Assembly (NCBI GenBank): GCA_028554795.2
Contig: CM068825.1
Span: 157,605,053 to 157,669,052, forward strand
Length of the DNA: 64,000 bases
DNA from: Sinohyriopsis cumingii
Taxonomy: Eukaryota; Mollusca; Bivalvia; Unionida; Unionidae
Direction of reading: 5' to 3'
Shown: in pieces, positions 21,421-32,320 of the stretch
Numbering within the stretch: position 1 is the first letter of the stretch
Layout: every line of letters begins with the position of its first letter
Position numbers and translations under genes: made by a program
Notes under the pieces: generated by a model
Database searches by the model: none
Told to the model about the DNA's origin: nothing
Seen by the model: the letters and a program-made list of their open reading frames with translations, nothing else

Positions 21421-24400
21421 ATGAAACGATCCAATTCATTTGAGAAGAAAGAAAAAGAAAGTAAGAGGCAGAAACGTGATCTATCGCCTCGTACCAGGGC
21501 TGAAGTCTTGGCACAAATTCATGCCAGTGATTTTGAAGAGGACATGAGTGAACCAGAATCCAAACCCTCTAAACAAAGTTCAACACCCTTAGTCAACCCT
21601 GAAAACTACTATTCCATTCAAGAGACGGAAAAGCGTCCCTCTAGAAAATTTAGAACCACGGCTTACAAATACACGCTGAAGTTTAAAGATTTCAAGTCCG
21701 AAGTACCGTTAGAGAAAGCAGAAGGGTTCATCACCGAGATGTGGGATTCTTTACTCACCACACTCAAGCGACAATGTCAACCCAAAGAAGACGATCGCTT
21801 GAGACTTTCTATACAACACGACGGTTTGAAATCCCCTGTTTGGATCGAGTTTAGCAGCCCAGTCATGGACAAGATTCAACACGTGCAACAATCCAATGAC
21901 CAGTTTGACATCACCGATGGAAAAGCCACACTGGACATGATCCACGTCTCTCCTCCTCAAGGGACAGGACGCAAAAAGATGTTATTGGTGGACGAGCGTC
22001 ACAGCACCAAAACAAGTCTCGTCCGAATTCACAATCCTCAAGACCAGATGTGTTTAGCCAGGGCTATCGTGGTGGGACGAACCTATGCCAACAAGAACGA
22101 CACGGCAGAATGGAAAAGAGCCTGGAAAACTATTCAACAATCGGACCGAGCCAAACAACGAAGTGAAGCAGAACTTCTGTTACAACAAGCCGGCCTGTCC
22201 AAAGACACACCCTGTGGCATTCCTGAAATGCAAACATTGCAAGATGTCCTAGCTCCACGCTGCACCTTGAAAGTGCACCCTCAAGAAGTGCGTGGGCCTC
22301 TGTTGTTTCGAGGAAAAGACTTTAAGGATGGAAAATACATTCATGTCTATCATCACGATGACCACTTCGATACCATTACCAGTATCACCGCATTCCTGGG
22401 ATACGGTTATTACTGTGAGAAATGTGACTATTTCTATTACAATGGAGAGCAACACAAGCATTGTGGATCGAAATGCTCAGGATGTTTGGCCTCTCCACCC
22501 TGTCTGGGCGAAGTGCACGAACCAGTGCACTGTTCAACTTGTCCGCGCACGTTTGTCAGGCCTGCCTATTACCAACAACGTTTCAAAACACAAGGTTCAC
22601 AGCAGAAATGCGCTTGCCAACTGCTTAGATTGTGCCCTACGTGTGGACAAGGCCTATGTACCAACAGTACCAAGGCACACGTATGTCGAGGAAAGAAAAA
22701 AATGTCACATTTGTCACCACATCGTGGACTTGGAACACCAATGCTACGTGCAAAAATACCAACCCCAAGCAGAGAAAGACGATGGACACAAGAAGAAAGG
22801 CAATTTCATCTTTTTCGATTTCATATGCATGCAAGAGACTGGCATTCACATTCCTGATTTCTGCGTGGCTCATCGAGCGTGCGAGAAGTGCATTCAAGAA
22901 CCTATCTTGAGTTATTGCCCTCACTGCAGCAAGATTCCCGGAGGGCGTGAAAAAATCTTTCGGGGACCGAACACGCTAGCCGATTTCGCTCGATGGGTCT
23001 TACACCCCATCGACAAGACATGGAGCCAAGAGGACATCGAACGTTACGGAGATTGTCATCGTCATGCCACGGCGATGGCTCACAATTTCTCCGGATACGA
23101 TGGACAGTTTCTTTTGAGGTACTATACGCAACATGGCACCGAACGTCCTAAAGTCACTTTGAACGGAGCCAAAATCATTTTCATGCAAGTGGGACAAGTG
23201 CAGTTTAAAGATTCGATGAGTTACTTGGCCATGCCTTTGAGTCCAATGCCTAAAACGTTTGGAATGACAGAAATGGCTAAAGGGTACTTTCCGCACTTTT
23301 TCAATACGGAAGCCAATCAACATGTCGTTCTACCCCATTTGCCCGAGGCTTACTATTACGACCCCGACAACATGCGTACCGAACAACGAGAAGCTTTTTA
23401 CGCTTGGTACCAGGCTCACGCCTCAGACCCTTTCGACTTTCAGGAAGAAATGCTAAAGTATTGTCGTTCCGACGTGGACATTTTACGACGTTGCTGTGGA
23501 AAATTTTGAGAACTGTTCATGGAACACGGAGGGGTCGATCCTTTGAAAGAAGCTTGCACCATTGCCAAAGCGTGTTCCTTAGTGTACAGACAACGATTCA
23601 TGCCTGAAAACACTGTGGCTGTCATCAGTCCTCAAACGACCATCTATATCAAACGTCAATACTCGCTCAAAGCCCTACGTTGGTTACATTACTTGTGCGA
23701 CAAGGAAGACAAATGGATTCAGCATGCCCGCAACGGAGGAGGTGAAAAGACCATCGGAACGCATTCGGTCGATGGCTGGGACTTAGAAAATCCCAGGATC
23801 GTCTACGAGTTTAACGGTTGCTTATTTCACGGATGTCCCGTCTGTTACCCTGACCGAGGCACTAAAAATCAGTTTTTACAACGAACCATGGAAGACTTGT
23901 ACCAGGCCACTTGTCAGCGACGCCTAAAGTTAGAACAGGAAGGATACCAAGTGGTGGAAATGTGGGAACACGAGTACGATCACCGTTTGAAAACCGATCC
24001 TGAATTTAAACGCCTCGTGGAAAGCTACCAGTTCATGGACCCCCTGAACCAGAAGGATAGTTTGTACAGAGGAATGACCGATGCCACCTGTTTGCTGTAC
24101 CAAGCCGACGAAGAGAAAGGAGAAGAAATCAAATACTTGGACATATGTTCGCTGTATCCCTACGTGTGCAACTATTGTCGCTTTCCTGCAGGGCACCCAC
24201 AATTGTTCACCGAACACATCGACCTGAAAAACATTCAACAATACGAAGGCTTGATCAAGTGCAAAGTTTTACCTCCCACGAACTTATACCATCCCGTCTT
24301 ACCTCACCATTGTCAAGGCAAACTGATGTTTCCTTTGTGGCGTACTTGTGCCGAAACGTGCAACCAAGTTCAACCTTGCCAGCAGACCCAGGAAGAACGC

Positions 24401-25444
24401 GACTTGACGGGGACGTGGGTCAGCGTATAATTGTTCAAAGCTATGGACATGGGGTACCAACTGTTAGAAGTGTACGAAGTTTGGCACTTTCCCAAGACAC
24501 AACAATACCACAAGGGTGACCCCACGCAGAAACGCATTTTCGCAGACTACGTGAATGCCTTTTTGAAACTGAAGCAAGAAGCCAGCGGCTATCCTTCCTG
24601 GTGTCACACACCCGAAGACGAAAAGACATTCAAAGAGAAATACTGGGCACAAGAAGGCATTACTTTAGATCACATTGAGAAAAAAGAAGGCAGGCGACCG
24701 TTTGCCAAAGTGATGTTAAATTGCTTGTGGGGCAAAATGGCACAACGCCCGTGTGTAGCTAAGACGGAATATTTGACAGAACCTTCCCGCTACTTCCAGA
24801 TGATTCACGACAAAACCAAATTCATGAAACACGTGGACGTCGTTCGCGAAAATTTGATCTTATTGAATTACGAAGAAGATCTGGACTTTGTACAAGACGA
24901 CCCTTTTGGAAATGTCATCATTGCGGCTTACGTGACAGCTCATGCTCGCTTAAAATTGTACGAAGTTTTAGAACTGTTAGGGGAACGTGTCCTGTACTTT
25001 GACACGGACAGTTGCATTTACATCCATCACCCGAGTCAACAGCACCCTGAGATCGAAGGAGACCGTTTAGGAGCCTGGACAGACGAGCACCCCGACGTCA
25101 AGATTCTAAGTTTCGTCAGTGGCGGTCCCAAAAATTACGGCTACGAATACCGGGACAAACAAGGAGAAGTGCCCACGAAGTGTAAAGTGAAAGGATTGAC
25201 TCTGAATTATCGTACCAGTCGAGTGGTGAACTTTGACGTATTGAAAGAAGCCTTGCAGTCTAGAGAAGATGAACACTTTAAAGTGACCACCTATCAACCC
25301 AACAAGATTGTACGTTTACCCACTCACCACATCGTCAGTCGGCCCTTTGAAAAAGTCTATCAAATCGTGTACCAGAAGCGAGTGCGGCTTCCCAAACACT
25401 TTACTTTGCCGTATGGACATGTCGGTATAAAACATTGGTTGTAG
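21421..25444 (+). pseudogene. Protein-primed family B DNA polymerase (pPolB), relic
   Basis: About 1340 codons, the usual Polinton pPolB length. In order: basic N-terminus (MKRSNSFEKKEKESKRQKRD), Cys-rich zinc-binding region (~22400-22700), exonuclease segments MAHNFSGYDGQFLLRYY and KYCRSDVDILRRCC, the EFNGCLFHGCPVCYP block, polymerase motif A LDICSLYPYVC, motif B KVMLNCLWGKM and motif C LYFDTDSCIYI near 25000. It replicates the linear element from a protein primer. Broken, about three breaks. It lies in the same order as in copy A and is divergent from the zinc-knuckle gene. Confidence 0.9.
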
Positions 25445-25459
25445 CCACCCACCAGAAGT

Positions 25460-25909
25460 ATGACTTCGCCACAGCAAGAATCGAGTGAGAAATCCAGTGA
25501 GAACTCCAAGTTCGAACCCTACCATTTTCGGGTCTTCTTACCTGACTATTGTGATTGTTCTCGTCGATTGGACACGTTTCAAGCATCGCCTACGGATAGG
25601 AAAGAATTACCTTCTTCGCATGTTTTAGCTAGAACAGGATTTGTCTACTTGGGACCTGAGACTTGATTGGGATACGAAGTACAATGTTTCGGTTGCGGAC
25701 TGAAGTTACGAATGGATGTATGTATTTATAAAGACTCAGCTATTTTGGAACATACTCGATGGTCTCCGCACTGCCCTTACCTTTCTATGGCCTTTCCACC
25801 CATTACACTACGGTACAATTATGACGGTACTTTAGAGACTGTACCTTCCAAAACAAGACATAAGAAAGGAACGATGTACAAGCTTGAGACTGCATTGCGA
25901 CTAGTATAA
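25460..25909 (+). pseudogene. BIR-domain (inhibitor-of-apoptosis-like) protein 1
   Basis: Directly after the polymerase. Recognisable BIR pattern: CDCSRRLDTFQ, LARTGFVYLG, VQCFGCGLKL and LEHTRWSPHCPYL, i.e. the zinc ligands C-x2-C, H-x6-C. BIR domains bind caspases or their activators and block apoptosis; viruses often carry them. No RING domain follows, so it is a BIR-only protein. Lightly broken. Paralogous to the next gene, probably by tandem duplication. Confidence 0.75.
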
Positions 25910-26292
25910 AAAGGGGCTATGGTCAAGATCGATAGTTCATTGTGATAACCAAGACCAAGCGAACAAGATGAATACTTTCAGAGAAACACAAAACAAGTTC
26001 AGACAGCACAGTTCAAGTTTGGGGCCTTTGAAGTGGAATGCGATTGTGAGCCTTGCGATGGGAACGATGCTGTACGTTGTGACCTTAGCGATTCCGTAAA
26101 GCATCATGGGAACTTTGTTCGCACTACCCCTATCATGGAAAGTGATGCTGTGCGTGTCAAACCTGAGGGATGCGAAGGCGATGCTGCTCGTCCTCTTGGA
26201 CACTTTACTGGGTTTCGTTTTTTAAGGTGGATGTCCACCTTCACGTCTACCTCCCTACGGAATGTCATCCAGCCCTGAGCAAAGTCCTGTCC

Positions 26293-26604
26293 ATGTCACC
26301 CAACCCTCATCGAAACGAACCTGTGAAAGACGAATTTTCGTTTCATGTGCGTTTGTCGGAATACTGCGACTTTGAAAATCGTCTTCAATCGTTCAAAGGA
26401 AAATGGTCTAAGTATCTGGGAGGACCAACCCCCGAAGAATTAGCCAGAGCCGGATTGTTCTACTTGGGCGAAGGGGATAAAGTCAAGTGCTTCAGTTGCG
26501 GTGTGTCACTTCACCACTGGGAACCACAAGATTCGGCCTACCTAGAACATGCTCGTTGGTCACCGAATTGTCATTACTTACCTTTAGTGGGACCGAGACA
26601 TTGA
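26293..26604 (+). CDS. BIR-domain (inhibitor-of-apoptosis-like) protein 2
   Basis: 103 residues from the ATG at 26293 (chosen because it precedes the conserved FSFHVRLSEYCDFENRLQSF). It is a full BIR: RLQSFKGKW, LARAGLFYLGEGDKVKCFSC, then LHHW, and LEHARWSPNC, giving C-x2-C-x16-H-x6-C. No RING. The predicted role is suppression of host cell death during replication of the element. A short frame between the two BIR genes (26000-26280) shows no domain. Family assignment is strong; the anti-apoptotic function is inferred from the family. Confidence 0.85.
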   Translation: MSPNPHRNEPVKDEFSFHVRLSEYCDFENRLQSFKGKWSKYLGGPTPEELARAGLFYLGEGDKVKCFSCGVSLHHWEPQDSAYLEHARWSPNCHYLPLVGPRH

Positions 26605-26615
26605 AGTAACTTACC

Positions 26616-26852
26616 ATGTCGTTGAAGAAGAAACCAGATTGGCGAGGAGTGAAATGTTGGACATCACCGAGACCAGTATTTAAATTTCATTTCAAAAACG
26701 ATATTGAATCATTACCTAAAGAACTACAAGAGAAGATTTACAAGGAAGTTTGGCAGGGACTTGCCAGAGTGAAATCTCAATGGGTAACTGTAGAACTTTT
26801 GTGCCGAGAAATTCAGAAGAGGAAAGTGGAAAAAAGTCAATCAATGTGTTAG
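26616..26852 (+). CDS. F-box-like small protein 1
   Basis: 78 residues; starts MSLKKKPDWRGVKCWTSP. Residues ~30-55 read IESLPKELQEKIYKEV, resembling the start of an F-box (LPxELxxxI). The same pattern recurs in the gene at 27028. F-box proteins recruit targets to SCF ubiquitin ligases. The motif is short, so this is a weak assignment. Its neighbour after a short gap (26853-27027) is possibly part of the same decayed gene. Confidence 0.4.
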   Translation: MSLKKKPDWRGVKCWTSPRPVFKFHFKNDIESLPKELQEKIYKEVWQGLARVKSQWVTVELLCREIQKRKVEKSQSMC

Positions 26853-27027
26853 ATTTCTCTGGGTCAAGTGTGCATTCGTCCTATTATATCACTCTAGACC
26901 GTTTACATCAAAAGAGTTCAATGAGATTCTTGGACGTTACCCTGAATGGCAGTGGTCAGAAATTACTCACTATGTGGATTACTTTTACTCTAGGAGAAGA
27001 TTGTGAATTGTACGGACTGACCTAATC

Positions 27028-27519
27028 ATGGATACTTTACAAGAGAACATTCGTGCTTTGCCGGTGGAGTTGAGAGAACGCATTTACCGAGAGCTGGTCA
27101 AAATAAAAGTCAAACGTAAAGAACAATTGCATCCGTTACGTCACCAGATCTTTAACCACTGGTACCTGGATGGTATAAGAGGACTGATTCGTCAGAAATT
27201 GTTTCAGTGGTCAGACCTTGTTCAACACTTTCAGTTAGTGAATGAACTAAATGTTCATAATTTTGGTTACTTTGAGATTCACCTAGAGCAACGCATTGAA
27301 GAAGACCAGTTAAAGGATTACCAACATATTTTACGTGGAATCTACTTAGCGGAAGACGAAACATCTAAACAAACTCTGAAGTGTAGGTTACAGTATGCAA
27401 GATTTAGATTCCCTACTGGAGAACGAAGATGTCTAGTTAGAAAATACCTTTATTGCTTCCGAAATAAAGAAACTATAAAATCAGGAATCCATGCCACTGC
27501 TTATGTCACAAGTGATTGA
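27028..27519 (+). CDS. F-box-like protein 2
   Basis: 163 residues, starting MDTLQENIRALPVELRERIY; the segment LPVELRERIYRELVKIK at residues ~11-27 resembles an F-box helix 1. The rest is helical and rich in basic and aromatic residues (LFQWSDLVQHFQLV, LRGIYLAEDE), with no known domain. It is a paralogue-like partner of 26616-26852. Together with the two BIR genes it forms a block not seen in standard Polinton gene sets, plausibly for host control. The F-box reading is inference. Confidence 0.45.
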   Translation: MDTLQENIRALPVELRERIYRELVKIKVKRKEQLHPLRHQIFNHWYLDGIRGLIRQKLFQWSDLVQHFQLVNELNVHNFGYFEIHLEQRIEEDQLKDYQHILRGIYLAEDETSKQTLKCRLQYARFRFPTGERRCLVRKYLYCFRNKETIKSGIHATAYVTSD

Positions 27520-27715
27520 ACAGATTCCGTGGAAGGACATCAATGACCATATTCAAACCGTGGATCATTATCATCAATTATTACAAGAACTGTATCCAAT
27601 CAATTTGGGACTACGCATAGTGTGTGTCTTAGTGACTTGTTTTCTGGGATTTCATTTGTCAGCCGATTCCTTGTGGACTCTTTACGATCAGTACTTACCA
27701 CCCCAATGGCCTTAA
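27491..27715 (+). CDS. Small membrane protein with one TM segment
   Basis: 74 residues, overlapping the end of the previous gene by 29 bp. A hydrophobic segment (LRIVCVLVTCFLGFHLSA) at residues ~41-60 is flanked by polar ends. Family not recognised. The stretch 27720-27924 after it holds conserved-looking but unassigned sequence related to the front of the next gene. Confidence 0.4.
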   Translation: MPLLMSQVIEQIPWKDINDHIQTVDHYHQLLQELYPINLGLRIVCVLVTCFLGFHLSADSLWTLYDQYLPPQWP

Positions 27716-27924
27716 ATGGTCACGAAAGACTCCTTTTGCTCAAAGCCTTGCGCTTTCATGTGGATACTTCTCGACCTCAACAGGAAAAAAGATTCGTCAA
27801 CTTTTAGCTACCGAAGACGTATATGACGATGTGTGTGTAGCTTGTGACTTACACCCCCATTGGACAGATGTCCGTGCCAGGAAAAAATGGGGATTTGAGG
27901 CATGGACCCAAGAAGTGACCCAGT

Positions 27925-28224
27925 ATGCACGAGAGTTGTTCGAGGAAAAAAGTCACTTTTCAACCAGTGTTAGTGACAGTGCCAGAAGAAGAAGAAGAAG
28001 AAGAACCCGTCACCCAGGACAGGACTGTCGTGGACATGCCTGAAAGACCCTTTCGGGAGGACACTTGTGTGAAATTACCCAATATAGAACTGGTCAGAAC
28101 ATTACCCAAAACATGTTGTACAGACACCTGTTTCTATTCCACGTTGATAGTTTTGATGTGCCTTTTATCGTTGTGCTTAAGCCTTTCGCTTTTATGTATT
28201 TTTGTCTTTCGTATTCTTCTTTAA
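27925..28224 (+). CDS. Small Polinton membrane protein, single C-terminal TM segment (B)
   Basis: 99 residues. KKVTFQPVLVTVPEEEEEEE, then PFREDTCVKLPNIELVRTLP, the Cys pair CCTDTC and a C-terminal hydrophobic segment ending FVFRILL. Homologue of 2005-2358. Likely tail-anchored, possibly in an internal membrane or at the cell surface. AATAAA at ~28232 follows the stop closely. Confidence 0.55.
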   Translation: MHESCSRKKVTFQPVLVTVPEEEEEEEPVTQDRTVVDMPERPFREDTCVKLPNIELVRTLPKTCCTDTCFYSTLIVLMCLLSLCLSLSLLCIFVFRILL

Positions 28225-28239
28225 AACATTCAATAAACG

Positions 28240-28299
28240 TGTTCTGAAAAAAGTATATAAACTCTTGTCTTGTTTGTTTTCGTGTCACAAGTGACATTT
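28240..28299 (+). promoter_or_regulatory. Promoter of B's packaging ATPase, separated from its gene by element C
   Basis: TATATAAACTCTTG at ~28254-28267 matches the TATA upstream of the ATPase gene in copy A (minus strand, ~1961-1978). In A the ATG follows within ~60 bp. Here the 14.7-kb element C sits between TATA and ATG (42990). Confidence 0.7.
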
Positions 28300-28305
28300 C
28301 TCACA
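28300..28305. repeat. Target site duplication of C, left (CTCACA)
   Basis: CTCACA precedes the AGCAGCAGGG terminus; identical to 42982-42987. Confidence 0.92.
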
Positions 28306-28505
28306 AGCAGCAGGGAAGTTCTACAGACCAGGTGGCTCAGATAAATTTAAGCCTCCTACCAAACATTTCTCCGTAGAAACCTCAGAAAGCAGAAATAACG
28401 CCTCCTACGCAAATTAATCCGCAAAATTTCAACCCAAAGTGCATTTTTAGGCATAAAAAAAAACAGCAATTTTTTGGGGGGTATTGTAAAATTTGTTTGT
28501 TATTG
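28306..28505. repeat. Left terminal inverted repeat of C
   Basis: The outermost ~75 bp match 42981-42906 in reverse with one difference. Matching then continues imperfectly to ~200 bp, including CCTCCTACGC, AATCCGCAAAATT and GGGGGGTATTGTAAAATTT. Confidence 0.9.
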
Positions 28506-28565
28506 CAAATTCCGACTGCGGATACTAATTTTATTTCACAATAAAACAATATAGTTGAAAATAAG

Positions 28566-30389
28566 ATGAGTCGAAAAGTTAGCACAGTTGGAGAACCTCA
28601 ATCTGCTAGATTAGCGCGAGAGCAATTAGCGGCATTAAAGAAGTTTATTCCGACAAAACAATTATTTAAGAGAAATGTTCGTGGTTACGAAGATATGCAA
28701 CATGGAATTTCAGAAACTTCGGCAAAATGGTTGAAGCCAGTGACCGGAACAATTGAGCAGGTTGTATATGGCGACGAAAAAGATCCAGATGCTAGAAAAC
28801 GTGGAATCTTTCCTATGTTGAAAGGTATTGAGGATCAATCACGAACATTACCCGAGCGATTAGCAATAGCAGCAGCGGCGCAACAACTTGCAATTGCTGA
28901 TGGAGGAAAACCTGGAGGTGGAAAACCGGGAGGAAGAAAAATCTCAATGATAAAAGGGAAGTTTAATATCGATAATTTAAGAGAAAATTTCACCGATGAG
29001 GGATGGGAAATAATATCGCAGCCCCTCTCGACATTGTATAATATAGATGAAATTGGCCAATTTGCGGAGGAATATTTTAGTAGTCGAACTGAATTTTTGA
29101 CTGCAGTGGGGAAAAAAAGATATGCAACTCGCGATAGTTGGTATGATATGGTATATAAAATTTACACACAAACAACATCAATAAGTAAGACAGCGGATCC
29201 GCGTTACAGAAGATTTTTAGAAACGGCAAGAGATACACAAAGATATAATAAGCAAGAGAAAGAAAGAAAACAACAGGAAAAAGAAGAAAGAAAACAACAG
29301 GAAAAAGAAGAAAGAAAACAACTGGAAAAAGAAAGAAAACAACAGGAGAAGAAGGAAAAAACTAAAAAACGAGGGAGAAAAGAAACATCACAGGAAGATA
29401 TTCAACCACAGGAGCCAATATTTCAACCAGAGGAATTAGGAGCTAGACCAAAAGAAAGAACTCCACCTCAGAAAAAGGAAAGAAAACCAAAAAAGAAAAA
29501 AGATCAGAGTGATGAACCGATAATTGTACCCGAACATGTATCATCACCGGCTATTAGTGTGTTTAAAATTGATCCTAGTGTAACAGCGGATAATTATTTG
29601 AATCCAAAAAGATTTTATTTACTTGGCGACTATGATTCAGTAGTTCAAATAGCTGCGGATGATTCTACGAAAAATAAAAGATTCTTTTTGCGAAAAGAAT
29701 TTGATGCTGATAAAGTTAACATACTTGATTGGTATGCGATAATGTATTTTGGTAGTTTAGGAAAACCAGTAAGATATTCTGATGAAGATTTTGGGAAATT
29801 TTCATCGGATGTTGGTAATTACAGAATAAAGTTATCAGAGGGAAAAGCAAGATTATCAACTTTAATAACACCTAAACAAGATAGTCCTGAAAAGTTTAGT
29901 CCTAAAAAAATTTATAATCCCACAGAGGAACTTATTTCTAAATTAACATACCCCCCGCGTGTAAAATCACTTGAAGAAGTTTCTATTTTACAACCATATG
30001 CTCCTCTTGAAAAGGCTGCTATAAGCCCATATCTTACTATAAAGGATAAATATCCTAAACAAGATAGTCCTATAGGGGATTTGCCACCGAAGTCATCGTC
30101 GTCAGGGTTATCGTCGTCAGGGACATCTTCATCGCCGTCAGACGAAATATTTTACTCAACGCCATTGGAATCTCCAGAAACAAAAAAAACAGGAAGCGGA
30201 TATTCAGTTTGTCCCGATAGTGTTGTCAACGATGTATCTCGCCTTGAAGTATTAATCGGAGGAAAGCGAGCCGGAAATAACTCCCGTGAGATAGTCAACG
30301 AAGCATCAGATATTTGTCAGCGATTATTCCGTGGTGGTATCATCGATTCTCACATTTACAAGGAGTTTGTCGATGAACTCATCGATTAA
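28566..30389 (+). CDS. Large structural protein with conserved C-terminal domain
   Basis: 607 residues; starts MSRKVSTVGEPQSARLAREQ. Helical N-terminal ~130 residues; a Gly-rich hinge (GGGKPGG); a charged KEERKQQE repeat coil at ~220-265; Lys-rich linker; a second folded region (RFYLLGDYDSVVQIAADDS) at ~345-430; Ser-rich linker; and a C-terminal segment RLEVLIGGKRAGNNSREIVN, a pattern I associate with proteins next to capsid genes in related invertebrate elements. First gene inside the left repeat, reading inward, 20 bp before the next gene. Probably a virion component; role unknown. Confidence 0.6.
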   Translation: MSRKVSTVGEPQSARLAREQLAALKKFIPTKQLFKRNVRGYEDMQHGISETSAKWLKPVTGTIEQVVYGDEKDPDARKRGIFPMLKGIEDQSRTLPERLAIAAAAQQLAIADGGKPGGGKPGGRKISMIKGKFNIDNLRENFTDEGWEIISQPLSTLYNIDEIGQFAEEYFSSRTEFLTAVGKKRYATRDSWYDMVYKIYTQTTSISKTADPRYRRFLETARDTQRYNKQEKERKQQEKEERKQQEKEERKQLEKERKQQEKKEKTKKRGRKETSQEDIQPQEPIFQPEELGARPKERTPPQKKERKPKKKKDQSDEPIIVPEHVSSPAISVFKIDPSVTADNYLNPKRFYLLGDYDSVVQIAADDSTKNKRFFLRKEFDADKVNILDWYAIMYFGSLGKPVRYSDEDFGKFSSDVGNYRIKLSEGKARLSTLITPKQDSPEKFSPKKIYNPTEELISKLTYPPRVKSLEEVSILQPYAPLEKAAISPYLTIKDKYPKQDSPIGDLPPKSSSSGLSSSGTSSSPSDEIFYSTPLESPETKKTGSGYSVCPDSVVNDVSRLEVLIGGKRAGNNSREIVNEASDICQRLFRGGIIDSHIYKEFVDELID

Positions 30390-30409
30390 ATCAATACAAT
30401 TGAAATAAC

Positions 30410-30907
30410 ATGATTATTCATAAACATCAACGCAGACCTAATCAGGTCCGCATAGTAAACTCTCGATTGCCAGTATACAAATATATTCACGGTAATGGAT
30501 TTGGCGATATCATTGGAAGTCTTGTCACGCGAGTAATACCTAAAATTGGACCAATGGTAAAACAACTAGGATTGAAAGCGATAGGAAAGATAGGTGAGAC
30601 TGCTGTTTCTGGTATCGGTAATTTGGCCAGTAAAGGCTTCAACGCTATCAAAGATAAAATATTAAGTTTAGTACGTAAAAAGCAACCCGTCAAATTACCC
30701 ATTACCAGCGAAATGCCACCCGAAGTCAGTAAGGCCATAAATGATGCGGCAAATAAAAAAATAAATGATCTAGCACAGGAAGCTGCTATAACAAATCTAG
30801 CGCAGGAAGTTGCTAATACAAATCTAGCGCAGAATGTTGCTAGGACAAATCTAGCAAATACAAGTTTTGTTTCAGGTGATGGTCTTCGTTTTAGACGATA
30901 TTATTAA
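30410..30907 (+). CDS. Small amphipathic protein, adenovirus pVI-like
   Basis: 165 residues. The middle (HGNGFGDIIGSLVTRVIP through KIGETAVSGIGNLASKGFN) is a Gly-rich amphipathic helix region, followed by a basic KDKILSLVRKKQP and an imperfect NLAQEVANT/NLAQNVART repeat before the C-terminal FRRYY. The Gly/Ile-rich amphipathic N-terminal half resembles membrane-lytic minor capsid proteins in this lineage. It lies 7 bp upstream of the MCP gene. The role is inferred from composition and position. Confidence 0.55.
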   Translation: MIIHKHQRRPNQVRIVNSRLPVYKYIHGNGFGDIIGSLVTRVIPKIGPMVKQLGLKAIGKIGETAVSGIGNLASKGFNAIKDKILSLVRKKQPVKLPITSEMPPEVSKAINDAANKKINDLAQEAAITNLAQEVANTNLAQNVARTNLANTSFVSGDGLRFRRYY

Positions 30908-30913
30908 TAATAA

Positions 30914-32287
30914 ATGTTCGCACAAGTGTCAAATGAAGTATTTGACATGGATGAACCAGTAGGTAGGGATACATCAGTGCGAGATTTCCAGTATTTCTCG
31001 TACGATACAGTTGAGCCCGATTCAAGAAATCGAAAGGAAATACAAGTCCACGATACAACAAGATATTTTCTTCCATCTGAGGCGTATATCGAATTTGTTG
31101 GGAGAATTGTAAAAACCGACGATACCAACTTTGCGGCGGCTTATAAGATAGGATTTGTTAACAATGGTATCATGGCATTATTCAAGAACGCCACTTACAT
31201 GATCGATGGAAAAGAGATTGAGTCAATCACGAATAATGTTGATATAGCAACGACGATCATAGGACTAGCAAGATACTCTGATGATTTTACCAGGTCAGCC
31301 GGTCCTAGTATGATGTTCGCCAAGGATAACTCTGAACATCCTGATAGTTACCCGTATAATAAAGTACGACCGCACGAACATACTGCCGCTGCCAATATTG
31401 CTGATGTCGAACCTGTGGTGTTGGGACCTAATGACAATTACAACCTTGGATTTTACACACGAAATAAAATGTTAGTTGGGGGTGATCGAAGATTTTCCTG
31501 TGCAATTCCGTTATCTCATATTTTTGGATTTTGCAGACATTTTAGAAAAGTTATTTACGGAGCGAAGCATACGATATCTTTCGTTCGAGACGCCGATGAT
31601 AATAGAGCCATCTGGCGAGAAGCTGGTCCAGATGCTGGCAAAGTTGTCCTTGAAAAAATTACCTTGTGGATGCCAGCAATAACACCGTCGATGATTATAG
31701 AAGAAAAATTATTGTCATTTATGAATCAAGGTGGAAAATCCGTTATGTCCTGGCTAACAACTATGACTGACTCCTACGATATTAATATGAACGGAATATT
31801 TACCTGGCGAATTGCTTCACAACAAGGTTCTTCCGCACCAAGACATATCTTTGTTGCTCTCCAAAACATAAATAAATACGATCAATTACACAGTCACATG
31901 ATATTTGATAAATTCGAGGCAACAAATGTTTCGTTGAGAATAAATGGCCAACAGGAGCCATCCGAAGAAATAGCTATCAATTTTGAAAATTATTCCACGG
32001 CACGCGCGTATCATCGATTGTTAAGTTTCATGGGCCGCGATCAAAATATTGATACCGGATTGCAAATATCACAACTAGATTTTAATACACTCTATCCTAT
32101 CTATTACTTTTCCCTGGAACATCTCGATTTAGTAAAGCAGTCGGTTGTCGATATTCATTTCAAAGCCAGAATTAACACAGGAGGAAACGCAAGAGCAATC
32201 GCGGTTATTCTCAGCGATAGAACAATGATCCTAGAAGGTATTAGTGGAAGAATGAGAGTCATCGATGCACCCGTAGAGAACATGTAA
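30914..32287 (+). CDS. Major capsid protein (double jelly-roll type)
   Basis: 457 residues. Conserved segments: FQYFSYDTVEPDS near the N-terminus, NNGIMALFKNATYMIDGKEI (~residue 85), IPLSHIFGFCRHFRKVIYGA (~200), LWMPAITPS (~255), GIFTWRIASQ (~295), QLDFNTLYPIYYFSLEHLD (~395) and AVILSDRTM near the end. These are hallmarks of the hexon-like MCP of Polinton-like and adinto-like elements, which forms the icosahedral shell. The start codon overlaps an AATAAA (30909-30914). A decayed relative lies at 59559-60540. Confidence 0.85.
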   Translation: MFAQVSNEVFDMDEPVGRDTSVRDFQYFSYDTVEPDSRNRKEIQVHDTTRYFLPSEAYIEFVGRIVKTDDTNFAAAYKIGFVNNGIMALFKNATYMIDGKEIESITNNVDIATTIIGLARYSDDFTRSAGPSMMFAKDNSEHPDSYPYNKVRPHEHTAAANIADVEPVVLGPNDNYNLGFYTRNKMLVGGDRRFSCAIPLSHIFGFCRHFRKVIYGAKHTISFVRDADDNRAIWREAGPDAGKVVLEKITLWMPAITPSMIIEEKLLSFMNQGGKSVMSWLTTMTDSYDINMNGIFTWRIASQQGSSAPRHIFVALQNINKYDQLHSHMIFDKFEATNVSLRINGQQEPSEEIAINFENYSTARAYHRLLSFMGRDQNIDTGLQISQLDFNTLYPIYYFSLEHLDLVKQSVVDIHFKARINTGGNARAIAVILSDRTMILEGISGRMRVIDAPVENM

Positions 32288-32320
32288 TAAATTCTAAATT
32301 TAGATTAAGTGATTATTAAT

